64,000 bases of DNA from Glandiceps talaboti (GCF_964340395.1 NC_135553.1:6347501-6411500), one strand, 5' to 3'; positions 14,357 to 29,343 are shown, numbered from the stretch's first letter. A program made the numbers and translations. Notes: generated by a model from the sequence alone, not told the origin.

Positions 14357-17300
14357 AATGATATGTTTCTTGATCAGGTTAGCTGGCCTTTATTGTAAAT
14401 GATAAATGACATCATATTTGTGAGTGCATTTATTCTTTTTGTTCGACTAACAACGCAACACTGAGCAAATTTCCTGTGGATACCTCCAAATGTCTGAGTG
14501 AATAAAACCTTCAGTACATCAGCGAGTACGATGGATAAATGATAATTTACTGCACGCAAGTAGTATGGCTGCAAGATCAAAAAGTGAGGAGTGCCGCGTC
14601 GATCAAGAAATAATCAGCTGATATACACATCAATGTGTGCTAAATCTTTGAAAAAGGGAAAGAGGTTTTGCCGCGGGATGAATTTTAACAAAAAAATTGA
14701 AAAGAAAATAGACATGGATTTTATCAAAATGATTGCATTGGCATTTTCCATCTGTTCCGGAGTTGTATACTAAATTAGTAGGTTCACCGCATCCTCCATA
14801 GTTACACTAAACCATTTAAAGAGGGTCAACTAAGGGTCACTCCTCATGGGTTCATTGTATAAGTGCAGGAAGAAAACACACGCGACAAAAAGAGCTACGT
14901 TTCACAGAATCCAAACTATGTTTGAATTACTTGTCTCGTATTAACGGCGAAGGTCTCCGTGGCATATCGTACAGCTGGTGAGGGTTAATGTTTACAGTTA
15001 TCACGAGTTCAAATCGAATTGTTACCTACGGCGGTCAATTAAATTCGCACGACTAACTTAACCACTATTCAGTAGCATACGATTACCTTTTAGTACCTGC
15101 TTCTGAACTCCTCCCTAGCAAAATTCATGGTTGTGAATCAAGTCAATAATTTTTCCCGGATTGATTTTGTATTAGTCATGAATCTGAGCTAGATGCTCTG
15201 GAAAGTATCAGCTATAGGGGTACACGTCTGTAACTTTATGGGTTTTTTATGGTTGCTAATAAACCAGGTCGTGCACATAATATTTGGACACGATTTTAAA
15301 TAACAAGTCAATTTTGGTACCAAAAATAATCGAATACGTTATAGGCTCCGTTACCAATAAAACCCCTCTCAGATTTAATTAGCCATATCTCAATGTCTTC
15401 ACTCGGATTTGCTTTAATTTTGTGTGTACAAATATTATATCCATTTTCTACTTTCAAATTGGCTTATAAGCCAGACAGGGGACATCGCTTTAACACAGGT
15501 TATATCCCTTCGCACACACGAATACTTGTAACATTCGCAACCCAATCAAAAACTATCGAGAGACTTTGAATCGAAGGTTATCACAGACAATTGGGGATAT
15601 AAACTCGAGATTGCATACAGATCGCAAGTAAAATAAAAGTCAAACGTGAAAAAAAATGTATCAAAATATTTTTGCAAAGACTGAGAATGAAAATTATATT
15701 TGAATGTAGTCTGCTACTATAATTTCAAAGTGTCAAGATCTATGAATACTATCTAATACAAAATCAAATATCCCTGTCTCTTCTCATTACATAAACAATG
15801 ACGTCATTACTGATTTGTCGTCTGGTCAACTGTAATTCTCAAAATTTGACACCAAAGTATACTAATCTTTACCCTATCTTTTTCACATTGAAAACTTGAA
15901 ATGTCAGATGAACCGTCACTGGCGTCAATGTTGAAGCAGTAAAATGTCGTTCGTATGAAAACCAAATCCCCCGGGCCAAGTCCACAAGGCGAAATCCTAG
16001 ACTTTACATACACTGTCAGCTCTACAACTGAATATGTATAAATAGAGGCATGGATAACGTACATTGCTGCTATAAATACTGATGAAATCGTACTGCTGAA
16101 TTAACTATGTGTAGTACACTCACGTTTGAATGTATCAATAGGAACACGAAAATCTGCCAATGGCCCTTCAGGTTAACGCATGGTATTTAATTTCGAGTGT
16201 GACAAAGCCCACACGTTGAAAAGCTTTACGCAGCAGTACATGCACTATGTAATTGGTTGATCGTGTGTTAAACGTGTGAGTAGTGCCATCATTGCCTTTA
16301 TTAGATTCCCATGTGTCAATCTCCGCGAATTCTGATGTTAGTTGTTACCTTACTTCTCTAAGTTCAATGTCAAGAATATATATGTCTCGATGTTTTCCAT
16401 GAGATGATAGCTTGATGACATTTTCTTTGCAACCGTGAGACTCATTTTTGATGTACGGTTTAAGAAACCAGGTAAAATCGAATGTTTCCCCGGCAGGCAT
16501 TTTCAGTGGCGCTATGCGAGGAGTTGTTATAATTACGCAGCCCGAACTTTCAAAAGCACTGTAATGGTGAAGCTGTGGGGTTTTGCATCGATCGGTTGGA
16601 GTGGCTCGCATTGTACACATTGTTGAATCCTGTAATGTGTACAATATTGCACTGTACTCTTATATATCTAGCAGTTGGATGGCATTCTAATTTGGCCAAT
16701 GCGGAACAGCTGTGTTTTATAATTAACTATGGCAACATTAAAACACGAAAGTTCAACTGACGCTGAGAAAATAATTTTCGCGTTGAGGTATACAGATAAC
16801 ACCCACATGCATGCATGACTCCCTGTAAACGTCTGATTCTAGGTTAATCGTGACTTGAACGAAGATGAATTCCCTTCTGCTCTTAACAAGCCATCAATTA
16901 ATTAGTCCAATTTATGCACGTGGTTTGGGATATAACTGCTTCCCCACGGAAACATTGACGTCAAAAGTACCTCGTGGTGGCGACGCTTTGTCCATGCATG
17001 TGTTCGCTTTCTCATCTCATTGAAGTTTATTGTTCTTAATATAAGCAAATGATAACGTATCTTATCTTATAGTACCGCTGTATTGACTGGCAGAGTGATT
17101 GAGTTTACCTTCTCTCCGATATTAAAATTACGTGAAGCATTTACGGTCTGTAAGAATAACAACCATGACCAGTCTAAGGCAGACTTTTACAATTATCATA
17201 GTATTTATTGAAGATTAGAAAGCGTTTCCTTTTCATTCCATTAACCAGTTTTATAAAAAGACGTTGTATTTACGATATATTTTTTTAAAACATTACATTT

Positions 17301-17506
17301 TGTTCCAAAATTCTGATATCATTTCATGAGAAAGAACATTTTTTTCTAGAATCGATTCATTTCTATTTTAGATCATAAAATGTGATTTAAATGATAACAG
17401 AGAAAAAAATAATTGTAATCGAATACGGTTTGGCGGTCAAATGAAAGGTAACGATGGCTATTATGAAGTACATACAATATAAGGCAGTTTACACGACAGG
17501 TGACAT
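14357..17506. other. Non-coding stretch, nothing recognised
   Basis: Only short overlapping frames (for example 99 codons minus at 16345-16644, with a 63-codon plus frame inside it). None has a recognisable domain or codon pattern. Confidence 0.5.
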
Positions 17507-17859
17507 CGTCTGACTAGACAAAATCTAACAACGCTACATTTCATATCTGGCTCAACAAATAATACTGCTACATTTCGTATTCCGACTTGGCAAAAATCTT
17601 ATCAACAATCTTACATTTTATCGTCTGGATCAACAAATTTTTATATACAACTGTTACATTTTACTCCTTTTGAGAGTACGAATCACCAAAACGCAGCAAT
17701 ATTGGTACGATTATTGGCACGCCAGACGATAAAATGTAGCAACTGTGTTTAATTGTCGAGCCAGACCGTAAAATATAGCAATTTTGGTAAATTCTTTGTC
17801 GGTACTGACAACAAAATGTAGCAATATTACTAGTAAGCTTTTTGTGGTATCAGAGGACG
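17507..17859. mobile_element. Fold-back element with tandem-unit arms
   Basis: The left arm carries about four tandem units of 40-45 bp. The unit reads CGTCTGGCTCAACAAA, then CTTACTAACA, then TTGCTACATTTTAT. After a short spacer (about 17665-17690) the right arm carries three to four units in the opposite orientation. The whole is an imperfect palindrome of about 350 bp without coding capacity. The layout is like Foldback (FB) elements, whose inverted repeats are themselves tandem arrays; relationship to FB is inference. Confidence 0.75.
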
Positions 17860-19640
<1,781 letters not shown>

Positions 19641-20311
19641 CTCACGCTCCCCCTCCCTTCCTCACGCTGCCCACCTCATGAAGAAAGTGATGGTGTATGG
19701 TGTGATACGAAAATGAGCAAGAAATTATCAGAAAGTTTTAATATTCATGTTGACCAGTAATACTATTGAATGCGAGACAATGACTAACACCACAGTACGT
19801 CTTTTTAACCACTGCTCTGAAGTGTGTTTGTCATCCTTCAATGTGTATTTTGATACTCTGTTTTATCAGCTTTAGTTGTTTTCTATAAAATACACCATGC
19901 AACAGTATACACTATATTATAAGGTTTATGTAATCTACACATCTGTTAACACGTGACAATTCTATCCTCCATGCTTAAAACCAAACCAAAGGGAAAATGA
20001 TCTCCTCGCCGTAGTTTTAATGTCTAAACCATGATACCTAGGTTACATTTGTAAAACCTCCAAACCCTCCATTTTGCCCAGAGAGAATTCAAATGTGTTT
20101 TGGTCACCCTACTTACAGTGAGAAAGTAAGTAAGTGATATTATCCGTTGTTATACGGTCCTTATCTATAGGTAAATATTACACCAAGCCTTGTGTAACTT
20201 CATGATATGGTAAAGGGCAACACACCTTTCTGCCAATCATGAATATAAATGGAAATTCCACACCATAGAATATAATATAAAATGGAAGCCAGTAAGGATG
20301 AAATAAGTCGA

Positions 20312-20645
20312 CGTCTGGCTCAGCTCAACAAAAACTTACTAGCCTTGCTAATGTAAACATGTTACCGTCTGGCTCAACAAAAACTTACTAACATTGCTAT
20401 ATTTTATCGTCTGGCTCAACAAAAACTTACTAACATTGCCAAGTTACTAAAATTGCAACGTCTTATCATTTGGCACAACAAGAGTGGTAGTTGACATACA
20501 GAAAATGTAGCAATGTTCAGCAAATGTTTTGTCACAATAGACGGAGAAAGGGTTAAGGGTTGGGTAATTAAGATATCTATCGAGGGAGACAGACCATAAA
20601 ATGTGGCAACGTAAGTGAGATATTTGTTAAGCAAGAAAACATTTT
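20312..20645. mobile_element. Fold-back element with tandem-unit arms
   Basis: The left arm holds four units starting with CGTCTGGCTC or a variant, at about 20312, 20362, 20409 and 20466. The second and third are nearly identical (GGCTCAACAAAAACTTACTA). The right arm holds inverted units ATGTAGCAATGTT and ATGTGGCAACGTAAGT. Same family as the copies at 17.5 and 46.1 kb. Confidence 0.75.
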
Positions 20646-23004
20646 GTTTAATATCTAGGCGAAAACTTACCAATTCATTCAACAAAATTGATCAATAAAT
20701 TTCTCTATTCATATCATGGCATAGTTGCAGATAACAAGGCACATTCACGTAGACGTCTATCATGTGCTGACTGCAACTTCAGATAATTGAATTGACACGC
20801 GTTGTCACGCTTAAACCCGTTTTGGTCATTACGGCATTAGGTAAAATAAATCACCGTTGTATAATAAACCGAATTAGACTCGAATTCAGTGACTCGAATC
20901 TACCTGTCGTTAATGCGTATTCTGGACGATGTTTATGCAAACTCAACCATGAAAAGTGATATAAAATGGATCGTAAAATGGACTCTAATTGACAAGTAAG
21001 GCTTTTGTGGACTTTAAATTCAAATAAATCTTCATCGATTGACCAATAGGAAATCAGATGCCAGGTGAAGCAGAAAACGGGGTTCATGTAAAGTCTGCAA
21101 ATACCACACACGGTTTTTATATTATTAAGAATATTTGAGTCATTGGATGGGCTATTTGTGATATTAATGGATTTTCTTAATAGTAGGGTTGGATTGAAAT
21201 TGTTGACTACCGTACGGCTATATTCTCATTTGACACCTCTTTGATGTTTAAAAACTCCATGTTCATAAGAGTTCCCAATCTTTCTCAGTGGTACAAGTAG
21301 AAAATAAAGACTAGAAACCGTACATTTGCAATGACGTTTACTTCCTGCTAATGCAGGAGAGTTCTTAAAGAGGGTGTAAAAAGGTAGAATTGATGAAAGT
21401 TGATAATTAATGGTGGAGATCAAGAAACCCTGTCCATTACTGGCACACGTAATGAGACACCGGAGGATCACGAGCTGCTGTGGGCAAATAATGACGGACC
21501 TGGGAATACCGATGTTTTGATCTCCCGTGGGGCAAATCTCGTCGTTTATCATATTATTCGAATGTTGGACAACATTTATATCGAAGTAAGTGATGCTTTA
21601 GAGGACAATTCCGCAGCATTAGTATAAAATAGGTCGCATTTAATACATTACAATCCAGCAAGACTTTGCTTTCTTTCTGTTATTTCGTTATATCTCGACA
21701 ATATTCTCACTGATTGAAAAATAAAGCCAACTGACTTGTGAATTTTAATTTTCAGCAAGTTATTCATGGAACCTTGTAAACTCAATTAAAAACGAATCCA
21801 TTACATTAACTATTAATCCCTCATTAGTGATTTTAAAACGACGGGTGTATTTCAGCAAAAAGCTGAGCAACACTAGTTTAGCGGAACCTACTTATTAGAG
21901 TGTATTTGAAGAGTGCAGATGATGTACTACAAGTCAACGGCGTCATCATGTCCGATGTATATAAGACATACGGAGCAATTGATTAGAAATATAGATAGAC
22001 AAACAAAATTGAAGTGTTGGCAGGTGGCGGACGAAATCAATCGGAACATTGTACATATTTTTCATTTAAAAACGGTCACCGACCAGATACAGAATAGTCA
22101 GAGTGCATCGGATCAGTATATTTACATATTTCTGAAGCTCAAAATTTAAAGGTAATTAGTAACACGTTGTCCAAATATAGCAAATCTATTTAAGTGATCT
22201 ACGAACATCCAGCTTGAATGTTGTTAATTCGTATACTTTGAATTGTGTAATATGGTCATAGCAGACTTAGCAATAAACAACACAGAGTGAGTTAATCTGT
22301 TGTGAGTGTTTACCGACTTCCGTATTAATACGCGTGAACTGTTTTCAGAAGTACTGAAATTTTCAATAAAATCAATCACAAAAAATATGTGACACTTTGG
22401 TTTTAATTTCCTTCTATTTTGCAAAACTTTGTATCCAATAATCATTCCCTGACAATTTCATGTTTTCGTTAAAATGTCATATTTTGAATGGAAATGGTGA
22501 ATGAATTCCCTGTCGGCCATATTAATTGACGGTGTATTCCCTCCGAGTTTCTTCGTACCCACGAGCGTTCAACTAAATGCATAAATTATCGGTTTCCCTG
22601 ACAAGGTGTTAATCCAGTGAGACTTAGGCATTGTAATTTTGAAGCAATAGAATGCGTATTGAACAAAATGTGTATTATATCATGTCTTATATCATGTACA
22701 TGCACAGTTATATGCACTCGAACAGAAAATACGGAATGCATACCCTGATCGTCCAACATCGTGCGTTTTCCTCATTGGTTGTGCAGTGTTCGTGTTTTCT
22801 AAATTAAGCTTGCGCAGGTATAATAACGGAAATAACGGAAAATAGTCTAGCATAAGGGGTTTGTCGCTACTTGTCTTCGATGTCACTCGTGTTTTTCATC
22901 CGCTGAACGAAGAGTAATATCATATGCAAATCATCATAAAACCTAAACGTAGAATATATTTTAACACGTTTATTACCTGTATTTTGTGTAAACGACTATA
23001 CTCT
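20646..23004. other. Non-coding stretch, nothing recognised
   Basis: Includes overlapping frames at 21226-21552 (minus, 108 codons) and 21400-21627 (plus, 75 codons). Neither resembles a known protein. Confidence 0.5.
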
Positions 23005-23023
23005 ATATGTATAGATTTATAGA

Positions 23024-23103
<80 letters not shown>

Positions 23104-23124
23104 CAGTGCATATGTATAGATTTA
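23005..23124. repeat. (TA)n array flanked by 15-bp direct repeats
   Basis: Perfect TA dinucleotide at 23024-23101. ATATGTATAGATTTA occurs at 23005-23019 and again at 23110-23124, bracketing the array. Confidence 0.9.
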
Positions 23125-24773
23125 ACAATCATTTGTTCTTTTACCATTCAAACCATACCATTCAAACGCGACAAATCGTATCACTATTCACAGGTGACCA
23201 ATTAGACTGGATGACTAAGTCACGAGTGTGTTCATGCATTAAGTCTATACGAGGACGTCGTGTAGAATGTGTGGCAAATATCCGTATAGGCAGAAGTTCG
23301 ATTCCACGCCAAGTTTATGATAGTGTTAATAGCATAGTCGTAAAATGGTAACCATTAACGGAATGGATTTTGAGCAGCCTGGTACTACTAGGGAACTAAT
23401 CATGGTTAAATGTTTTCATTAAAAACTGTTAAGAATTAATCTATATTTCGACTAAGAGGGACACAAAGGGTTATATAGTTACATTAATGCGTTAATTGTA
23501 CATTCCCACACGTGTTTACTGTTTGGGGAAAAAAAGACGTCCCAGTTTTAGAAAATAATGGTCTCTTAAAATATGGCGCAATATTTCGCGACCTTATTAC
23601 AATTATATTGTTACTTAAATGCCTCTTAAAATTGCCTCTACAACCATTAAAATACATATACGTTTTTTTGTGTTTTTGTTTAGATGTGACGTCTTTCCCA
23701 CACTGGAGTAAATAAATAACAACGACTTAGACATATATGATAGTGCAAATGACTTTGATTTACTGGATTAGGAAAGCGATTGTGAATATACAAATAGTTA
23801 TGACAAACCATCAATATATAACAAAACTGGCAAAGAACATCAATCAATTGATAATATTTCACCCAGAGCTATAAATTATGTCTGATACAATATGTCGTAA
23901 ACGGTAGGAAACGTTCAAATCGAACGCAAGATGGTTGACAAGTATAACAAGAAAAACACGTATCCAAGGCACCACGTGCATCATAAACAGCAGTTTCACC
24001 ATCATTATTACAAATGTACTGTCATATTGGATTGTGTGCAATATAATGGATCCCATAAAAAGTAAGTGTTTCGAAAAATGCAAAGGTAATACAAAATGAT
24101 ATTACCCAATGGAATTCGTGTCCGGGATTGTTCTCAGTATTGTACGTATACACGTATTGTATTACTGAACAGCTCATCATAGCCATCGAAATGATTCCCA
24201 TTCAACTAAAGCATATTTGTAAATGCGACGTGTTAATCGCTGTATCTCTTGTAAAACAAGTCGTGTATATTAATCCGCAGTCAATCAATATATCTAGTAA
24301 GTTCATAATATTATTCGCGTATTAAGCCAAAGACTGGCCATATTTTTTTTTTTACAATTATTGTACAAAATTGTCAAAATGCACATACGATTTTTGTTGC
24401 AGTATTATGATGAGTAGTAGGTTGCCTTATAACCTACGGGACAAGTATTAATATTAAGTCACCATATGCTGATATGTGATGTGCTAGTGTAAAAAGTGAA
24501 TAAGTTCCGTCCATTGTACCTATATTTAGCACCAGTCTGCTGCCTTAACTTGCTCACAAAAAATTACAAATATACAAGTTACAAAGTTACTAAGGTATTG
24601 GAGGGGTTACAGCACAGTGGAAACGGGTATGGTGATGGTGGTTTTTCATGATGCTGATTTACAACCTATTGCTACCAAGGTGCATTGCTTGTCAAATACA
24701 AATATTCCGAGAGAAGGAAATGACATGTACGTTCAATGTACACGACGATTACACTGTGTTAACGTTTCCCTTT
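23125..24773. other. Non-coding stretch downstream of the GTPase gene
   Basis: Probably includes the 3' UTR of the GTPase. A degenerate tRNA-like stretch near 23210-23320 (GTTCGATTCC at about 23297) is too weak to call. Confidence 0.4.
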
Positions 24774-25493
24774 TTAAGAAATGACACAGTCATTTCTATT
24801 AGGGTCGCCATCGTGTTTCATTTTGGGTTTGCTGGTACGACGTATTAAACTACGGCTGCGTCGCATCATTTTATCCTCGCTGTCTTCATGGCGTACGAAG
24901 GTTGTCGGTTTGCTTGTCTTCGAGCGTTCACTCATACGACGTCGAAGTATGGGACTAAGTTGTCTGGCTGCGGGAATGTTGGTTTGGTGCAGTAGCTTTT
25001 GGAAAATATCCAATATGTTGGCATTCTTTTTCGCTGATACTTCAATAAAAGCACCGTGCCAATTTTCCCGCGCAATATGGTCTTCTACATCGCACTTTTC
25101 TACCTGTCTCTGAAGATCTATATCGACTTTATTTCCCACAACAACAAGTGGAATCTCTTGGTAATTTGATTTTTGTTCTCGGATCTGTTCATATATCTGT
25201 TTGACTTCATCAAACGAATCTTTGTCGTCGATGCTGTAGACTAACAAGAACGCATGCGCAGTTGAAATCGACAGTCTTCTCATGGCTGGAAAAGCTTGTG
25301 AACCGGCTGTATCCAGGATATCCACCTTAACGAGACTTCCATTAATGTCATACTCACGACAGTGAAGGTCTTCAATGGTCTCCTTATATCTATCAGTAAA
25401 AGTTCCCTGTAAAAATCTTCCAATGATTGAACTTTTCCCGACCTTGCCCGCTCCGAGTACCACTAAGCGGTGTCGTAGTTCTGAATCTCCCAT
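24774..25493 (-). CDS. RASD/Dexras-type Ras-family small GTPase
   Basis: This is a complete 239-residue frame and the only convincing gene here. It binds guanine nucleotide and probably signals at a membrane after C-terminal prenylation. Visible motifs are the P-loop GAGKVGKS (14-21), switch I YKETIED (36-42, Thr39 = Ras Thr35), DTAGS (61-65) followed by FPAMRRLSIS (68-77), NKVD (121-124) and SAK (153-155). A basic, Ser-rich tail (about 184-232) leads to the CAAX box CVIS (236-239). The TIED-H switch I, Lys at Ras position 13, FPAMRRLS, the long basic tail and CVIS point to the RASD1/Rhes branch. Ser65 and the P-loop-proximal core also recall DIRAS, so RASD versus DIRAS-like is not fully settled. 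Loss of the Gln61 equivalent, as in both families, predicts slow GTP hydrolysis. I chose the ATG at 25493 because it has A at -3 and G at +4; the frame extends four codons upstream only to a GTG. No intron interrupts the frame. I saw no AATAAA within about 450 bp downstream. Confidence 0.93.
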   Translation of the reverse strand: MGDSELRHRLVVLGAGKVGKSSIIGRFLQGTFTDRYKETIEDLHCREYDINGSLVKVDILDTAGSQAFPAMRRLSISTAHAFLLVYSIDDKDSFDEVKQIYEQIREQKSNYQEIPLVVVGNKVDIDLQRQVEKCDVEDHIARENWHGAFIEVSAKKNANILDIFQKLLHQTNIPAARQLSPILRRRMSERSKTSKPTTFVRHEDSEDKMMRRSRSLIRRTSKPKMKHDGDPNRNDCVIS

Positions 25494-25800
25494 TTTGGCG
25501 GTCACTAAGCAGATGAAGAGTGTCTCGCTGAATAGCAGATGTGGTTGATATTAACAAATGGAATGATGTTTTTTAAAAGTTCCAGTCAAATTTTCAAAAT
25601 TGATTTTCGAAAGTTAAAGCGCGGTGAGTTCACTTCTTTTCATACGAGGAACAGTATCACCATTCTGTATTCCGTCCGAAGGATGGTAAAATTGTAATAA
25701 CAAAACCCAATGACGGAGACAGCCTTCACATGACAGAGTCACTGCACTCTCTGTCTGTCAATCTGTTCGGCTTGATGGTGGCCACGCGGCTGACACTAAT
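25494..25800 (-). promoter_or_regulatory. Upstream region of the GTPase gene (5' UTR/promoter side)
   Basis: This segment lies immediately 5' of the GTPase start. There is no clear TATA box. A CCAAT-type motif lies on the plus strand near 25706. On the gene strand a short sequence ending CTATTCAG, with the junction at about 25528, could be a 3' splice site for a 5'-UTR intron, but its pyrimidine tract is weak. The transcription start cannot be placed by eye. Confidence 0.25.
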
Positions 25801-26270
25801 TAACATATGAAAGATCACAGTGGGTTCACTTAATACGTGTCAAATGAAGAATACATTAATGAAAGAACTGAGTTGATGAGCTCGTCTAAAACAAAGGTTG
25901 AGTCGAAGTAATCCAACCCTGTCGTTTCAACGAACAATTAGTAATTACAGGTTCACAATCCGGTCACACGGTCACCATCTCGTGCATGAATATTATTCAA
26001 AACTGCATTTCGAACATTGTATGAAACTTTGTACATCAAGCCTGGTATAGTGGAAAATTTCTACTGCAACGACGTTATTTCACCAAATGGTAATATGTAT
26101 ATATAGATGTGTGTTTTTTGAACATCAGATGTATTTATGATATAATTGCTTACCAATACACTTCAAACATGGTTGCCTGGCTGACAAAAGAACCGTAAAA
26201 GCCGGAAACGTAAAATCATATAAACAGCTGTGACGAGACTGGATTCTGATGAATTGGTCTTAAAAGTGTG

Positions 26271-26414
26271 TCACTCGACGGTTTCAAAGAGCAACAGCAA
26301 ATCGAAGGGTTGTTTGGGCAGTAAATTGATCTTGCAATTGTGTCACTCGACGGTTTCAAAGAGCAACGGCAAAGCGAAGGGTTGTCTAGATAGTAGGATT
26401 GGCCTATCGATCGG
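26271..26414. repeat. 72-bp tandem duplication
   Basis: Two copies of a 72-bp unit. The shared start is TCACTCGACGGTTTCAAAGA and the shared middle is CGAAGGGTTGT, with several substitutions. Confidence 0.9.
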
Positions 26415-26415
26415 C

Positions 26416-27750
26416 AATACTCGTAATATCCTCTAGGTATAAAATATGGCCACCATATAAATAGCAAAACCGTATCACTGTATTGGCTTCACAGTCCTCC
26501 CATAAGCAGCACAGTTACAATAACTGCAAAGAAAAAACGCACAATCAGCATATATTGTAAATAAATGGTCAATAATTAAGCCATGACAAAGACCACTAAA
26601 TATAATACCATATTTTTCATTATACCATGGAGCCTAGTTACATGTTTTTTCTAAATTAGCGTGGAATTTATTTGAATGAAACCCACAAATATATATATAA
26701 ATAAAACACCCCAAAGAGTAATGCGAAGGTAACACAGATGGCTAAAAGACGCGTGGATACATAGTACACATACATACATATGATTATTTTTGTTGGGGGA
26801 GGGGGTAGTTTGATTGTGTATAAAACGATTCTTTCAAGATCAGCCAACAGTGAAAGATACAAAGCAACATGTTCCTGAACGGTATAATCTAATGGATCAT
26901 ACAAAGGCAAGTGAGTGCATTAATATAATGCATACATCACCAGTTGATGCAGTTTCATAAAATCATATTAAACATATATTTAAACTTCATCTAGCCGCTA
27001 AACATAAGATATAACACAAAACCAAATACAATATTCATACATCTCCAAGACTGTTTTGTTGACACACGTCGTAGAAGCCCTTGTGTTATCTCAATACCTT
27101 TGTTCACTGCTATAACATTCATTCTAAAAAAGCTTGCCAGTGTACAATTAGGGCATTATGCAAACTACTGTAGTTACTTCATCAATGACGTAAAACCATC
27201 TGGATAGGAATATTAAAACACAACATAATGTAGGCCTACTTGCCTGAAAACGACGGAAATATCACAAATTATATATAGAGGAATACAAATGGGTCAAATT
27301 CCACTATAAAATTGCCTATATTCTTTGAAATTGCTATGTGAAATATTAACACCTACTATAAATTGTACATTGTACGTAGTACTTTTAGCAACAAATCTTC
27401 GATCTGAATCGATTTTGACAAAACGTGACTAGTAATGACTTGGTCAACATACAGACTAAAACGAAATATAGTGTCGGTGTGAAGACAAATCTCTTATGTA
27501 TAGACTTTATATCTACTCTAGGTGATATCTGTTGTAAGCGAAATGAACATAAAATGTCACCTTGAAAAATGAATTTACCAGAATAGGAGATATATACATA
27601 TGGTGGCGTAAACTAATAACGGTGTATACATATACCAAAAACTGACACGTGGTTTTTACGGGGAACGCAACTTCAGGAAAAGGTATTTCATAAGGTTTGG
27701 GGTATAGAGAGTCATTTCATAATTTCACGATACATAAATTTCACAATACA
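26416..27750. other. Non-coding stretch, nothing recognised
   Basis: AT-rich, with no supported frame or repeat until the first degenerate minisatellite-like words near 27610. Confidence 0.5.
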
Positions 27751-28740
27751 TAAATATGGTTCCAACGGTATATACATTTACGGGAAATGGACATATATTA
27801 TGCTTCTAACGGTCTATAAATTTACGAGAAATGGACATGTGCTTCTAGCGGTCTATAAATTTACGAGAAATGGACATGTGCTTCTAACGGTCTATACATT
27901 TACGAGAAATGGACATGTGCTTCTAACGGTCTATACATTTACGAGAAATGGGCATGTGCTTCTAACGGTCTATACATTTACGAGAAATGGACATGTGCTT
28001 CTAAGGGTCTATACATTTACGAGAAATGGGCATGTGCTTCTAATTGTCTATACATTTACGAGAAATGGGCATATCCTTCTAACGGTCTATACATTTACGA
28101 GAAATGGACATGTGCTTCTAACGGTCTATACATTTACGAGAAATGGGCATATCCTTCTAACGGTCTATACATTTACGAGAAATGGACATGTGCTTCTAAC
28201 GGTCTATACATTTACGAGAGATGGACATGTGCTTCTAACGGTCTATACATTTACGAGAAATGGGCATGTGCTTCTAACGGTCTATACATTTACGAGAAAT
28301 GGGCATATCCTTCTAACGGTCTATACATTTACGAGAAATGGACATGTGCTTCTAACGGTCTATACATTTACGAGAGATGGACATGTGCTTCTAACGGTCT
28401 ATACATTTACGAGAAATGGGCATGTGCTTCTAACGGTCTATACATTTACGAGAAATGGGCATATCCTTCTAACGGTCTATACATTTACGAGAAATGGACA
28501 TGTGCTTCTAACCGTCTATACATTTACGAGAAATGGACATGTGCTTCTAACCGTCTATACATTTACGAGAAATAGACATGTGCTTCTAACCGTCTATGCA
28601 TTTACGAGAAATGGACATGTGCTTCTAACCGTCTATATATTTACGAGAAATGGACATAAACTGATAATGATGTATAAGCTTACACATGGACGTAATTACT
28701 ACATTTTTATTTACCAGAAATAGACATACATTCATAACCG
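27751..28740 (+). repeat. 39-bp minisatellite with a 307-codon open frame
   Basis: About 25 copies of a 39-bp unit containing CGGTCTATACATTTACGAG. Because 39 is a multiple of three, one frame is open from an ATG at 27800 to 28723 and encodes about 23 repeats of LLTVYTFTRNGHV, followed by a short unique tail. Variant units (NGHI, NGHV, DGHV, NGHV) recur as a four-unit higher-order block of 156 bp between about 28140 and 28460. A five-base insertion near 27795 and decayed units at both edges are typical of a minisatellite. No signal peptide, start context or flanking exon supports a protein. I call it a repeat, with coding as a remote alternative. Confidence 0.85.
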
Positions 28741-29200
28741 TGTAATCATAGATAATAGAAGGGGCAGTGTGGACACCAGTGGTATATTAATTGACGTACA
28801 CATCACGATTCTCTGATATCAAAGTATTCATTTTGTGTAAATATGTATATAAAACTCTGTAGATGAGAACTTCCAAAGTAAATACTATGTTAAATATTTT
28901 TCTCTCACTCTTGCAATATATACGACAGGAATGTATTTTTCACTATTGGAAAACTTTGAACATTGGCCTAGAAACGCAATAAACATATATTGTTATTATT
29001 ATTATTATCATCATTATTACAAGGAAATTTCTTTACTAATTTTTACTTTTTTTCATGTTTTATGTAAAAGTTTGGAAAAATAATCCACATATTATGGTGA
29101 TTTTGGTTACCATGGCAATGGATGCTCATAAAATGACCCCCTTGATTGAACTCAGCATAAAAAACTCTCCCAGGTAGGGTGGTTAATATTCAAATAAACT
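28741..29200. other. Non-coding stretch
   Basis: Contains a short ATT run near 28990-29020 and otherwise nothing recognised. Confidence 0.5.
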
Positions 29201-29246
29201 ATATTATTATTAAAATTATCATTATTATTATTATACATTATTTAAC

Positions 29247-29318
<72 letters not shown>

Positions 29319-29343
29319 CATCATCATCATCATTATTATTATT
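29201..29343. repeat. (ATT)n microsatellite
   Basis: ATT triplets with an interruption near 29235 and an ATC block before the end. Poly-Ile frame is an artefact. Confidence 0.97.

Noticed and set aside
23205-23320. Possible tRNA gene (GTTCGATTCC B box)
   Set aside because: No convincing A box at the right distance and no acceptor-stem pairing.
24781-25113. 110-codon plus frame opposite the GTPase
   Set aside because: Antisense shadow of the conserved GTPase coding sequence.
25494-25505. Four extra N-terminal codons for the GTPase
   Set aside because: The upstream start would be GTG; the ATG at 25493 has a strong start context.
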